Assembly (NCBI GenBank): GCA_029204225.1
Contig: CM055104.1
Location: forward strand, 47,438,451-47,502,450
Direction of reading: 5' to 3'
Length of the DNA: 64,000 nucleotides
From: Diphasiastrum complanatum
Taxonomy: Eukaryota > Streptophyta > Lycopodiopsida > Lycopodiales > Lycopodiaceae
Under the pieces are notes generated by a model, which had not been told where the DNA came from, did not search any database, and saw only the letters and a program-made list of their open reading frames with translations. How positions within the stretch are numbered: the first letter of the stretch is position 1; each line of letters starts with the position of its first letter. Made by a program: the position numbers and the translations under genes. This document shows, piece by piece, positions 43,468-54,493 of the stretch.

Positions 43468-44924
43468 CTCATTCATGGTGCTCCAAGACCTTTATGAGTT
43501 TCTGATTGAAGATGGAGATGAACCTCTAGGTGCACAGGAACTAGTGAGATACAAAAAGAGATCTAGGTCATTGTGTGAAAATGAATGTGAGCAATGATCT
43601 TCTAAGGGAAGTATCATTATGTAAAGTGCTAAAGAGGCTTGGAAATCTTTAAAATCAATCCATGAGTCTAATAACACTTTGAGGGTTCTCATGCTTAGGA
43701 ATCATATTTTACAAAGCATGAAGAGGAGTGATGAGAGTGCACATGATTATTTGCTAAGAATCAAGTCTCTAAATAGGGCCATTGGAAAGAAGATTCAAGA
43801 TGGAGAGCTTGTTCAAACTGTCCTTCATGGTCTAGGGAGTGGCTTTTCAAATCTGGTCCAAAGCTTTGCAATCCAAGACACTTTGCCCACTATAGAAAAG
43901 CTTCGTAGTGTATTAGTGGCTGAAGAGTGTAGGATGATGCACACCAATGCAAGAATGCCATTCTGTGTCTCAATAGGATGGTTATCAAACCTCCATTATC
44001 CAAGAGCAACACCAATGATTCTTGGTGAATTGATAGTGGAGCTAGCTCCCACATGACATATCAAAAGGACATTTTTTCCACTTTACTTTCTTACAATGAT
44101 GTACATAGATCAATCTATACTGCAAGTATTCAAGAATGTAAGATAAGTGGAATAGGAACCATTCCACTGTATGTTGGATCATCCAAAAGGATGAATCTTG
44201 AGAATGTTCTTTATATTCCTAAGTTAACCAAGAATCTGCTTAGTGTTGGCCAATTAATGGATAATGGCCTTGATGTTCAATTTAAACATGGAGTTTGTTC
44301 CATCCTTAGAAATGATGATGTATACCTAAAGGCCTTAAGCAAGGTAGATTGTTTAAGCTTGATGCTGATATTGCAGCGGAGAGTGTTAACTTGGCAAAGG
44401 TGGAGATATCAAAGGTGGAACTATGGCACAAAAGGTTGGGCCACCCCAACTTCAAAACCATGAAAACTATGTGTGCAAAGGAGCTTGCACTCGGCCTCCC
44501 CAAGCATTTGTCAAAGTGTGGAAGATATGTGAAGCATGTAGCCTCTCAAAGGCTACTACTCTTTCCAAGATCTACATCTAGATCAAGCACTCATCTTGAA
44601 CTCATCGATTCGGATGTTCATAGATTTTCACATGAGTCTAATGGTGGTGCCAAGTATTATGTAATCTTCATTGATGACTATTCTAGATATTGTTGGATGT
44701 ACCTCTTGTCTAGCAAATCTATGGTGTATGATTCTTTTGTAAAGTTCAAAACTTTGATAGAAAATCAACAAGGTACCAAGATCAAGGTATTAAGAAATGA
44801 CAATCGAGGTGAATATATCTCCAATAAGCTGATTGACTTTTGTAGTTCTAATGGCATAAAGATTCTATCCAAACCATTTTGGGGTGAGGCAATAACTTGT
44901 GCTAATTATTTGTGAAATAGATTG
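43468..44924 (+). pseudogene. Copia M: gag to integrase fragment
   Basis: Gag pieces (43468-43980: NHILQSMKRSDESAHDYLL, LVQSFAIQDTLPTIEKL). Protease site with the tryptophan codon before IDSGASSHM changed to TGA (about 44027). Next IGTIPLYVGSSKRMNLENVL, NLLSVGQLMDNGLDVQF, then VELWHKRLGHPNFKTM (integrase zinc region), LIDSDVHRFSH (first catalytic Asp) and RNDNRGEYI (second). After SSNGIKIL a deletion skips the stretch with the catalytic Glu and goes to KPFWGEAITCANYL, stop. Very similar to J. It joins head-on to minus-strand copia C at 44924/44925. Confidence 0.8.
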
Positions 44925-45570
44925 CACTTCAATATGTTTGCTCCTTGCATGAAAGACTGAATTATTTGCAAAAGCCTGAGTAGAAATGTTATCATTCTTG
45001 ATAATTGGTAAATCTTTATCTGCATAACACTTAAGCTCCAAAAGTAGCCTTTTGATCCATAAAACCTCCTTTGTTGTGGTTGTAAGAGATTTGTATTCAG
45101 CTTCACAGGATGATAAGGAAATAGTTGACTGTTTCTTTGACAGCCAAAAAACCAAATTTCCTCCAAGAAATATAGTGTAAGCACTTGTGGATTTCCTATC
45201 CAACCTGTCTTCTGCAAAATTTGAATCTGAAAAAGCAATCAAAGTCAGATCTTCTCCTTCATAGTACAGTCCATAATCCAAGGTAAAAGATATATACCTC
45301 AAGACTCTATTAGCCAACTTCCAATGATATAACTTTGGATCCTGCATGTGTTGACTCAGCTTATGAACACAAAAGCTTAGATCAGGCCTAGTCACTGTTA
45401 ACCAAATAAGTGAGCCAATAAGATTCCTATAAAGAGTGATGTCCTCAAAGAATTTTTCATCATCTTCAATAGGAACTTTTACAGTGTGCTCCATAGGTGT
45501 ATCTATGCCTTTACAGTTCTCCATATGAAATTTCTTGAGCATGGAAAGTGCATATCTACTTTGGCTTATA
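44925..45570 (-). pseudogene. Copia C: RNase H
   Basis: The frame 44865-45542 has MLKKFHMENCKGIDTPMEH, ITLYRNLIGSLIWLTVTRP, HWKLANRVLRYISFTLDYG, AFSDSNFAEDRLDRKSTSAY (RNase H acidic site), SSCEAEYKSLTT and FHARSKHIEV. It is cut directly after HIEV, where M begins in the opposite orientation, so the last residues and the 3' LTR are lost. Confidence 0.85.
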
Positions 45571-46487
45571 AATGCATGACCTTTTCAAAAATCTATTTCA
45601 AGGCCTAGAATATAGTGAAGAACTCCTAAGTCCTGCATTTTAAACTTAGTACCAAGTGCATGCTTAGTTTCTCCAACTAACTTCTCATTGTTTCCACAAA
45701 GAATGACATCATCTACATAGATGAGAAGAGTAATTACAAAGTTATCTACAAACTTATAATACAGAGAAGGGTCATATTCACTTAGACAAAATCCGAGTGA
45801 TATGAGATAAGAATTGAGCCTTGCATACCAAGACCTTGGTGCCTGTTTCAGTCCATACAGACTTTTGAACAAAAGACAAACTTTTGATTCATCACCTTCC
45901 TTCACAAAACCTGGAGGTTGCTCCATATAAATCTCCTCCTCAAGGTAACCATTGAGAAATGCATTAGAAACATCAAACTGGAACATACTCCATTTGTGAA
46001 AACATGCAAGAGAGATGAGTATTCGAATTGTTACCATCTTTGCAACTGGTGCAAAGGTATCTTCATAATCAAGACCTTTAATTTGAGAGTAGCCTTTAGC
46101 ACAAAGTCTTGCTTTATACTTATTGATAGATCCATCATGATTATACTTGATTTTGAGTACTCACTTACATCCGATTACATGCATGTTGGTTGGTGGCTCC
46201 ACGAGCTCCCATGTGTTGTTTGACATCAAGGCTTCAAATTATTGGGTCATTGCTTCAACCCACTTCTTGGATTGAAAAGCTTCCTGAACATCCTTAGGCT
46301 CTTCATCTGATATAAAAAGTGCATGATAGGAAGTTTCACCTTCCACTTGCCTTCCTTCTTCATCATATGTGAGCCTCCTTGGCTCAGATCTTGCTCGTGT
46401 AGATCTTCTTGGTGTGATAGCTTGAATCTGCTCCTCCTCAAGCCTCGGCCTCACCTCTTCTTGAACAGCATCAAGGTTGATGATTGA
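45571..46487 (-). pseudogene. Copia C: reverse transcriptase and linker
   Basis: The 45585-46037 frame has FQFDVSNAFLNGYLEEEIYM, SLYGLKQAPRSWYARLNSY and TLLIYVDDVILCGNN (catalytic YVDD). Upstream, 46239-46505 has TPRRSTRARSEPRRLTYDEE and SKKWVEAMTQ, the linker before RT. Stops between 46037 and 46239 and at 45584 break the polyprotein. The catalytic RT block itself is undamaged. Confidence 0.85.
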
Positions 46488-47208
46488 TGAGTAGAGGGCT
46501 AACAAATCTTGTATGTTTTTTTAGTAGATGCATAACCTACAAAAATTCCTTTCACTGCAATAGGATCTTCCTTCTTCCTAGTTTCTATAGGTACATGCAC
46601 AAAGCAGACACAGCCAAAAATCCTAAGATGATCTACCGTAGGCTTTTTCTTATACAACATCTCAAATGGTGTCTTTCCTCCTATTGCAAGATTTGAAAGC
46701 CTATTACAAAGATAGTTTGCACATGCAACTGCCTCTCCCCAAAATTCTTTAGGTAGAGAAGCTTCCAGCCTAATGGCTTTTGCACATTCACACAAAGTTC
46801 TTTTTTTTTCTCTCAACAACTCCATTTTGCCGAGGAGTATATGAACAAGAAAACTCTCTTTGAATACCCTCTCTCTCACAAAAGTCTTTAAACATATCGG
46901 AAGTGTATTCCCCTCCACTATCACTTCTTAAAGCTTTTATCTTGAAATGAAACTGCTTCTCTACATAAGCTTTAAAAGTAAGAAAAACATCATAAACCAT
47001 GGCTTTTGAAGACGGCATATAGATCCAAGAATGTCTTGTATAATCATCTACAAAAGAGACAAAGCAGTTGGCTCCTCCTTTGCTCTTAGTTGATGAGAAA
47101 TGAACATCTGAGTGTACAAGTTCAAATGGTTGCTTTATCTTGATACTTGATCTAGGGAAAGGCCTTCTGTGTGACTTTGCCAGCACACAAGCTTCACAGG
47201 GTAGAAGC
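46488..47208 (-). pseudogene. Copia C: integrase core
   Basis: The 46788-47228 frame has CEACVLAKSHRRPFP, FELVHSDVHFSSTKS (first Asp), VDDYTRHSWIYM, ALRSDSGGEYTSDMF (second Asp) and CSYTPRQNGVVERKKK (Glu, in VER). The 46499-46924 frame continues with AIRLEASLPKEFWGEAVACA and FGCVCFVHVPIETRKKEDP. A frameshift lies just after the Glu block. The integrase zinc region is separated: element B inserted at 47208, and the upstream part resumes at 53070. Confidence 0.85.
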
Positions 47209-47861
47209 TGTGAAAAACTCAGATCCAAAAGATGCTAAAGTTTCATAAAGATCTTGGCCATGGAAGTTATGCACATCTAGATTGAAAAAATGATAGAAAT
47301 TGTGATGTTAAGCATACTAAACATCAACTAAACATCAAAATCTGATCATAAGCTTCCACAAACAGAAACTTGCTGTCCCTGTCCGTACTTCAGAGCCTAC
47401 AACCTGCATTTCACACGTGTGAAGCCATAGCAACAAAGAAATCACAATTCTAGTGGCTAGAATGCAAGATATGAACAAAAAAGTGAGAGAGAAGAAGATG
47501 GACCTTCAAAGAGCATAACATTCATTCAATAGAATGAAAATGAGATGTGTACATACTCGTGGAGATGGCTATTTATAGCAGCCATAGTGCCTCTTGGCCA
47601 CTTGTCTTATGATAGGCTAAAATTGGGGTCCAATAGGATTCACCCATATACCTAGAAATTTGGTCAAATAGGAATGCACCAAATTATGAGCCAATAGAAG
47701 AGCTCCACACTCGACCTCCTCTAATTAATGTGACCTCAAAAGTAGTGTACACATACTTTGGGCCTCTACATACATGTATGAACCTATCTCTAACTTTTAT
47801 TTGGCCATAGGCCTACAAAATCTCAAGTTAGGAAAATACTACTAGTTGACAATTTTTCACA
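47209..47861 (-). repeat. B 3' LTR (653 bp)
   Basis: On the + strand it starts TGTGAAAAACTC and ends AATTTTTCACA. The gag-pol stop codon lies in its end, as in A. The polypurine tract (CTCCCTCTTC on +) follows at 47862-47871. Confidence 0.95.
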
Positions 47862-50800
47862 CTCCCTCTTCAACTAGTTTTAGCATAGATTTAGAAAGTA
47901 CACCAAGACTTGTTCTATGCTTGAAAAATAAGTCCTTTCCCAATGCTTTGGTAAAGATATCAGCCACACATTCCTTTGATGGGACATGTTCAAGCTTGAT
48001 CTCTTTTGCCAACACTTGTTCTCTCACAAAATGGTAAGCCACCTCGATATGTTTGCTCCTTGCATGGAAAACCGGATTGCTTGCTAGACTTTGGGCTGAA
48101 AGGTTGTCACAAAAGATGATTGGACTCTCTGAAAAATCCAGCAAATGAAGCTCCATAATCATCCTCTTGATCCACACCATCTCCTTTGTGCATGATGTCA
48201 AAGCTTTGTACTCGGCCTCACTAGAAGAAAGTGATATAGTTGCTTGTTTCTTCGACATCCATGAGATAGCTCCATCACCTATGAAAATAGCATGTGCATT
48301 TATGGATTTTCTATCCATAAGGTCTCCTGCAAAATCTGAATCTGAAAAACCAAATAAGTTAGGTGATGAGCCTCTATAAACAATGCCAAAATCTTTTGTT
48401 CCCGAGATGTATCTCAAGATCCTCTTTCCTAGTTTCCAATGTTCTATGCTAGGATCTTGCATGAATTGGCTTAATCTACCAACACAATAAGATAAATCAG
48501 GTCTTGTGATGGTTAGATATATAAGAGAACCTATTAGCTTCCTATAGAGAGTAATGTCCTCGAAGGATCTTTCATTACCTCTTATAGTTAGCTTTACATG
48601 TGATTCCATAGGTGTATCAATAGGATTTGCATCTACCATATGAAATCTATTGAGAATAGAAATAGCATACTTCTCTTGTGAAATAAAAGTGATTTGAGAA
48701 GTTCTAATTACTTCTATTCCTAAGATATAGCTCAAAAGACCAAGATCATGCACTTCAAATTCCTTTTTTAGTGCTTTCTTGATATCTTCTATATCTTCCT
48801 TGTTCCCTCCACTTAAAATAATGTCATCCACATAAATTAGAAGGATTGTAACATCATTAGCACTAATTCTAAAGTAAAGTGAATGATCATACTCACTCAT
48901 AGTGAAGTTTTGAGAAAGTAGAAAAGAGTTAAGCCTAGCATACCAACTCCTTGGTGCTTGCTTAAGACCATACAAACTTTTTTGTAGAAAACACACATGA
49001 TTAGGCTTGCTATGAGAAACATAGCTCTCGGGTTGCTCCATGTAGACTTCCTCTTCAAGATCACCATTCAAGAAAGCATTAGAAATGTCTAATTGCCAAA
49101 GATCCCATCCATAAAGAGTTGCAAGGGAAATGATTACTCTTATGCTCACCATCTTTGCCACGGGTGCAAAGGTTTCCTCATAGTCAATGCCATGCTCTTG
49201 AGCATAACCTTTAGCCACCAACCTTGCCTTCAACTTGTTGATAGATCCATCTTGATTTGTCTTTACCTTGAAGATCCATTTGCATCCAATTGCACTTTTG
49301 CCCTTTGGAAGCTCCACCAATCTCCATGTGTTGTTCTTCATAAGTGCTTCAAACTCAAGATCCATTGCTTGGATCCATTCCTCTTCTTGCCTTGCTTCAT
49401 CTACACATGAAGGTACATCAAAAGAAGTTAGGAAAGCATAGTTGGATCCATCCACCACTTGCTTACCTTTGCCATCATAAGTGAGCCTTGAGGGTTTCAC
49501 TTTATGCCTTGGAGTTCTCCTTGGAATTTGACTTGAAGAGGCTTCTTCAACATCCACATCCAATGTGTCATCAACTCCATTGTCATCAAGCACATTAGTT
49601 GCAACAACACCATCATCACTTGAAACAACTTTTGGAATGTTACCTTCATCAAAAATGACATCCCTACTTGTGAACACTTTCTTGATTGAAGGAACATAAA
49701 TCCTATATGCTTTGCTTACTTCACTATAACCAACAAAAATGCCCTTTCTTGAAGATGGATCCTCCTTAGTTCTATCATCAAGAGTAATGTTGAAGTAGCA
49801 AATGCATCCAAAAGTTCTTAGAAACTTGACATTAGGCTTCGTACCAAACAAAGCTTCAAAAGGGGTTTTTCCTTCCAATACAACACTTGGCCATCTATTG
49901 CATAGGAAATTTGCACACAACAAAGCATCACTCCAAAAAGGTTTAGGAAGATTAGCATTCAATCTCATTGCCTTTGCACTCTCACACAAGGTTCTATTCT
50001 TCCTCTCGGCCACTCCATTTTGTTGTGGTGTTCTTGGACATGTGTACTCCCTCTTGATCCCATGCTCATCGCAAAAGGCTTTGAATTTGTTAGAAATGTA
50101 TTCACCACCATTGTCGCTCCTCAAGCATTTGATTTTGGTTGTAAATTGAGTCTCAATAGCAACTTTGAACTTGACAAACACATCAAACACCTCATCCTTG
50201 CTCTTTAGTAGATAAACCCAACAAAATCTACTAAAATCATCAATGAAAGTTACATACATCTTAGCACCTCCATTGCTAATTGTAGTAACACCATGAATAT
50301 CCGAATGCAAGAGAGAAAAAGGCATCTTAGATCTAGATATAGATCTAGTATATGGCAATCTATGTGATTTAGACAAAGCACATTCTTCACAAACATGATT
50401 CAAGCAAGTAAGAGACTTGGGAAGTCCCCTTACTACCTCCTTTTTGGCTATTACCTCCAAGGCCTTGTAGTTGAGATGTCCCATCCTTTTATGCCATACC
50501 TCTTGAATTGACATTTGTTCATTTGCCATGCATCCAACTTGGTTAGCAACAACACATGCATCAAGCTTGAACAATTTCCCTTGCCTTTTCCCTTTTGCAA
50601 TGATACTACACCCCTTTTTGATCAAGCAAGCATCACCATCAAACTCAACTTTGAATCCTTTGTCAAGCATTTGGCTTACACTAAGTAAGTTCTTGGTAAT
50701 GGATGGAATGAGCAAAACATCTTTCAATTCTATATTCCTATTTGTAGAAAGTGAAATAGGAATTGTGCCAATCCCCTTGATTGCACACTCACCATCATTT

Positions 50801-51807
50801 GCGGTATAGATTACCTTCCTATCACCATCAAATGCCATTAAAGATGAAAAATACTCTTTATGATATGTCATATGAGAAGTGGCTCCACTATCAATCCACC
50901 AAGGATCAATGTCTCCATGATTAGCCAACAAGCAAGATGACATAACAAAAGCATCATTTGAAAGAAGCTCATCCCCACCCTCATCAATAGTTAGATTGGT
51001 TTGCTTTTCCCCTAGATCCCTCTTTTTCTTAAAACAATCACTAGCAAAATGCCCTTTGACTCCACAATAGAAACATTTTAGCTTAGATCTATCCTTCTTT
51101 TTGCCAAAAGTAGAGTGCTCACCTTGGTCTTGCCCTTTAGACCAATTGCTTTTACCTTTGCCCTTGAACTTGCCTTTAGAGAACATTGCCTCCTCTTCTC
51201 CTCCTTGAGATGTAGAAGATGCTCCCACTCTTGCTTGCAACCTGAATTCTTCAGCCAACAAGACCTCTTGCAAGTCTCCAACACTTGGTAAACATTTTTG
51301 GATAGCATAACTTTGAACAAGATTAGCATGATCATCCAACAAGCCATTGAGAATCACTTGAACAAGCTCCTCATTATTTATGCCATCATTAATGCATGCT
51401 AACTCATCATTCAATGCTTTAACTCTCAAAACAAAAGCATGTCCATTCTCACTCTTCTTTTGCATACAAGAAAAGATTTGCCTTCTTAAAGTCAACACTC
51501 TAGAAGTAGACTTGGATTCATAAACCTTCTTCAAGGCTTCCCAAGCTTCACTAGATGATGTGCACTTACCAACCTCTTTGATAAGCTCATTTGTCACATT
51601 CATCTTGATCATGTGAAGGGCTTTCTTTGCCCTCTTGTCATACCTCAATTGTTCTTGAGGTGCCAAAGGTCTCTCCTCCACACCTACAACAATATCCATC
51701 AACTCATTCATCTCAAGCAAAGACTCCATCCTTACTTTCCAAGTAGAATAGTTGAGGGAGGTAAGCCTATCATTGCTTTCCAACATGTAGCCTCCATTTG
51801 TAGCCAT
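47857..51807 (-). CDS. Copia B Gag-Pol polyprotein, intact (1316 aa)
   Basis: Uninterrupted, with the same domains as element A's ORF: Gag, knuckle CFYCGVKGHFASDC, protease DSGAT, integrase with D,D-35-E, RT YVDD, and RNase H with SDSDF and SSSEAEYKAL. I count five amino-acid differences from A: Ser for Cys in the basic stretch before the knuckle, Leu for Gln after it, Thr for Ile after the protease, Gly for Ser near residue 720, and Glu for Lys near 805. None touches a catalytic residue, so B should be as competent as A. Few, mostly mild differences suit recent descent from a common active source. Confidence 0.95.
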   Translation of the reverse strand: MATNGGYMLESNDRLTSLNYSTWKVRMESLLEMNELMDIVVGVEERPLAPQEQLRYDKRAKKALHMIKMNVTNELIKEVGKCTSSSEAWEALKKVYESKSTSRVLTLRRQIFSCMQKKSENGHAFVLRVKALNDELACINDGINNEELVQVILNGLLDDHANLVQSYAIQKCLPSVGDLQEVLLAEEFRLQARVGASSTSQGGEEEAMFSKGKFKGKGKSNWSKGQDQGEHSTFGKKKDRSKLKCFYCGVKGHFASDCFKKKRDLGEKQTNLTIDEGGDELLSNDAFVMSSCLLANHGDIDPWWIDSGATSHMTYHKEYFSSLMAFDGDRKVIYTANDGECAIKGIGTIPISLSTNRNIELKDVLLIPSITKNLLSVSQMLDKGFKVEFDGDACLIKKGCSIIAKGKRQGKLFKLDACVVANQVGCMANEQMSIQEVWHKRMGHLNYKALEVIAKKEVVRGLPKSLTCLNHVCEECALSKSHRLPYTRSISRSKMPFSLLHSDIHGVTTISNGGAKMYVTFIDDFSRFCWVYLLKSKDEVFDVFVKFKVAIETQFTTKIKCLRSDNGGEYISNKFKAFCDEHGIKREYTCPRTPQQNGVAERKNRTLCESAKAMRLNANLPKPFWSDALLCANFLCNRWPSVVLEGKTPFEALFGTKPNVKFLRTFGCICYFNITLDDRTKEDPSSRKGIFVGYSEVSKAYRIYVPSIKKVFTSRDVIFDEGNIPKVVSSDDGVVATNVLDDNGVDDTLDVDVEEASSSQIPRRTPRHKVKPSRLTYDGKGKQVVDGSNYAFLTSFDVPSCVDEARQEEEWIQAMDLEFEALMKNNTWRLVELPKGKSAIGCKWIFKVKTNQDGSINKLKARLVAKGYAQEHGIDYEETFAPVAKMVSIRVIISLATLYGWDLWQLDISNAFLNGDLEEEVYMEQPESYVSHSKPNHVCFLQKSLYGLKQAPRSWYARLNSFLLSQNFTMSEYDHSLYFRISANDVTILLIYVDDIILSGGNKEDIEDIKKALKKEFEVHDLGLLSYILGIEVIRTSQITFISQEKYAISILNRFHMVDANPIDTPMESHVKLTIRGNERSFEDITLYRKLIGSLIYLTITRPDLSYCVGRLSQFMQDPSIEHWKLGKRILRYISGTKDFGIVYRGSSPNLFGFSDSDFAGDLMDRKSINAHAIFIGDGAISWMSKKQATISLSSSEAEYKALTSCTKEMVWIKRMIMELHLLDFSESPIIFCDNLSAQSLASNPVFHARSKHIEVAYHFVREQVLAKEIKLEHVPSKECVADIFTKALGKDLFFKHRTSLGVLSKSMLKLVEEGV

Positions 51808-52404
51808 GTTGCAATGATTGATCTCTGATCTTTGACCTGTTCCAATGCACTAAGCACTCTCTTGAATCAACAAATGAAACACAAGAAGAAATCACAAAGA
51901 TTTGGAACCTAAAACCTTACTTTTTCTCTCTTTTCCTCACTTTTTCCTTAATTTTAGCCACTAGTTTTATGATTTCTTGATCAAACCAAGACCAAACCTC
52001 AATATACTTGCTTTTCCCTCACTCCTAAGATTGAAATACACTCTTGAATCATTCAGCAAACTGAAAATCAGAGGGTTACATCAATTTTGAAGTTCTTGAC
52101 ATGAAGAAGCAAGAAATTGAATCAAAAAACTATATGCTAGAATGGAAAACTAATAGGATCTTGTTGGATCTTGCATCTCCCTCTTTCCAAAACAATTTTT
52201 GTCTCCTTATTCTGATAAGTACAGAGGGAATTCGCCCTACTTCAATTGAAATGCATACAAATGATGTTTTGATCACAAAGATCCAATTTCTACACATAAA
52301 TCAACAAGATTTTTAGCTAGAAACTTGATTGGAATGCTACAAAAGCAAACTCGCCCACAAATCTCTTCTAAATCTGGCAAAACCTGCACATTTGGCCGCC
52401 TAAT

Positions 52405-52416
52405 GCTCTGATACCA
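52405..52416 (-). other. Primer binding site of B
   Basis: Minus strand TGGTATCAGAGC, directly next to the 5' LTR; perfect Met-tRNAi match. Confidence 0.95.
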
Positions 52417-53069
52417 TGTGAAAAACTCAGATCCAAAAGATGCTAAAGTTTCATAAAGATCTTGGCCATGGAAGTTATGCACATCTAGATTGAAAAAATG
52501 ATAGAAATTGTGATGTTAAGCATACTAAACATCAACTAAACATCAAAATCTGATCATAAGCTTCCACAAACAGAAACTTGCTGTCCCTGTCCGTACTTCA
52601 GAGCCTACAACCTGCATTTCACACGTGTGAAGCCATAGCAACAAAGAAATCACAATTCTAGTGGCTAGAATGCAAGATATGAACAAAAAAGTGAGAGAGA
52701 AGAAGATGGACCTTCAAAGAGCATAACATTCATTCAATAGAATGAAAATGAGATGTGTACATACTCGTGGAGATGGCTATTTATAGCAGCCATAGTGCCT
52801 CTTGGCCACTTGTCTTATGATAGGCTAAAATTGGGGTCCAATAGGATTCACCCATATACCTAGAAATTTGGTCAAATAGGAATGCACCAAATTATGAGCC
52901 AATAGAAGAGCTCCACACTCGACCTCCTCTAATTAATGTGACCTCAAAAGTAGTGTACACATACTTTGGGCCTCTACATACATGTATGAACCTATCTCTA
53001 ACTTTTATTTGGCCATAGGCCTACAAAATCTCAAGTTAGGAAAATACTACTAGTTGACAATTTTTCACA
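52417..53069 (-). repeat. B 5' LTR (653 bp)
   Basis: Same sequence as the B 3' LTR as far as read. TATA box and G-box palindrome (52618-52631) as in A. Followed by the target duplication GAAGC. Confidence 0.95.
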
Positions 53070-53748
53070 GAAGCTCCTTTGACAATGTCTTTGGTAGACC
53101 AACAACTTTTCCTTCTTTGACCATAGATTGCATGGCTTTGAAATTGGGATGACCCAAATTCTTATGCCACAGATCCTCCTGTAGAACCTTGGTCTCATAA
53201 GCAATATCTGAAATGTTAGCACTCTCCCAAGAATCTAGTTTGTACAACTTACCAATTCTAGATCCTTTAGCAATAACTTTTTTTTCTCTTGAGATTATAC
53301 ACTTATCAGCTTGAAACTTGACATCCAATCCACTATCAAACAATTGTCCTACACTAATGAGATTCTTAGTCAATTTAGGTACATACAGTACATCATGTAA
53401 GCAAAATTTTTTTAATGATGATGCATGTAATGGAATACTACCTATTCCTTCAATTCTACACTCTACATCGTTAGCAGTATAGATTGATCTTTTTGCACCT
53501 AAATATGGCATGAGATTAGTGAAAGAGTTCCTAGAACTAGATATGTGGGAACTAGCCCCACTATCTATCCACCAGACTTCTTCATTCTTAAAAGGGAAAG
53601 ATGAAAAAGTAGACATCATTAATGAATTCTCTCTTTCACTCTCTACACCCTCACACTCATCCTCATTAGTAAGGTTAGCTTGCTTAGATTGGTTCTTCTT
53701 CTTGAAAAAATTGATGCATAATGTCCTTTCTTTCCACAGAAAAAACAC
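53070..53748 (-). pseudogene. Copia C: protease and integrase zinc region
   Basis: The frame 53065-53748 has EVWWIDSGASSHISSSRN (protease DSGA), AKRSIYTANDVECRIEGIGS, VPKLTKNLISVGQLFDSGL, then EDLWHKNLGHPNFKAM (HH of the integrase zinc region). It is cut at 53070 by element B; the target duplication GAAGC marks the exact point. A frameshift at the knuckle (about 53700-53750) separates it from gag. Confidence 0.85.
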
Positions 53749-54493
53749 TTGATCTTTGATGTTGCACCTTGTGAGGACTGATCCTCACCACCTTCTTTGG
53801 CTTTTTCTTTCTTGAAGTGTTGTTGTCCTTTGCCCTTGTCTCTTGACTTGTCTCTGATAAAAAGTGCTTTGTCATCTCCACCATCTTTCAATGAAAGTCT
53901 GTTGATCCTCAGATCTTGTTCTCTTGCCTACATTCTTCAGCAATGAGAACACCTTGTAGTGTCTCCAAGGATGGAAGATCCTCTCTGACAGCATAAGTCT
54001 GCACAATATTGTCATACTCATCTCTAAGTCCATTTAGGACTACTTGAACAAGTTCAATGTTCTTAAGAGCATCACTAATACCAGCTAACTCTTGATGAAG
54101 ATCCTTAACTCTCAGGACATACGATGAAGCACTCTCATCTACTCTCTGATAACTTAGAAATATTTGGTTTCTAGGTGTAAGCAATCTAGAAGTATTTTTG
54201 ATTTCATAGATTGTTTTTAGAGTATCTGAAGCTTCCTTGGCAGTGGTGCATATACTGATCTCTCTTAACACTTCATTGGTAACATTCATTTTTATAAAAT
54301 GAAGGGCAATTCTGGTTCTTTTGTGAAATGCTGCAGCTTCATTAGCTGCAGCAGGTTCTTCTTCAGCTCCACTCACAATATCCGTTACATCCTGTAGAAT
54401 CAACAATGATTCCATTCTTATCTTCCACATTGCATAATTGGAAGATGTTAATCTCTCACTGTGCTTTAAGAAATGTGAACCAGATGAAGACAT
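53749..54493 (-). pseudogene. Copia C: gag
   Basis: From ATG 54493 (MSSSGSHFLKHSERL), a frame to 53909 with NYAMWKIRMESLLIL, ALHFIKMNVTNEVLREI, LTPRNQIFLSYQRVDES and LVQVVLNGLRDEYDNIVQTY. The next frame (53643-53891) holds the basic stretch and CFFCGKKGHYAS, the first three ligands of the knuckle; a frameshift follows it. UBN2-type copia Gag, close to E. Confidence 0.85.

Larger units (their letters stand above)
47209..53069 (-). mobile_element. Copia element B, full length (5861 bp)
   Basis: Sister of A: same length, same LTR size, intact gag-pol, and its own perfect target duplication GAAGC (47204-47208 and 53070-53074). Its two LTRs look identical to each other and share at least two differences from A's LTRs (GATGGACC where A has GATCCATC on the A strand side, and CTTGGCC versus CTTGACC). 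So B is a separate, very recent insertion, not a segmental copy of A. It interrupts copia C in the same orientation as C. Confidence 0.95.

Noticed and set aside
29524-53069. A and B as one segmental inverted duplication
   Set aside because: Each has its own 5-bp target duplication (GAGAT and GAAGC) and different flanks, so they are two independent insertions.
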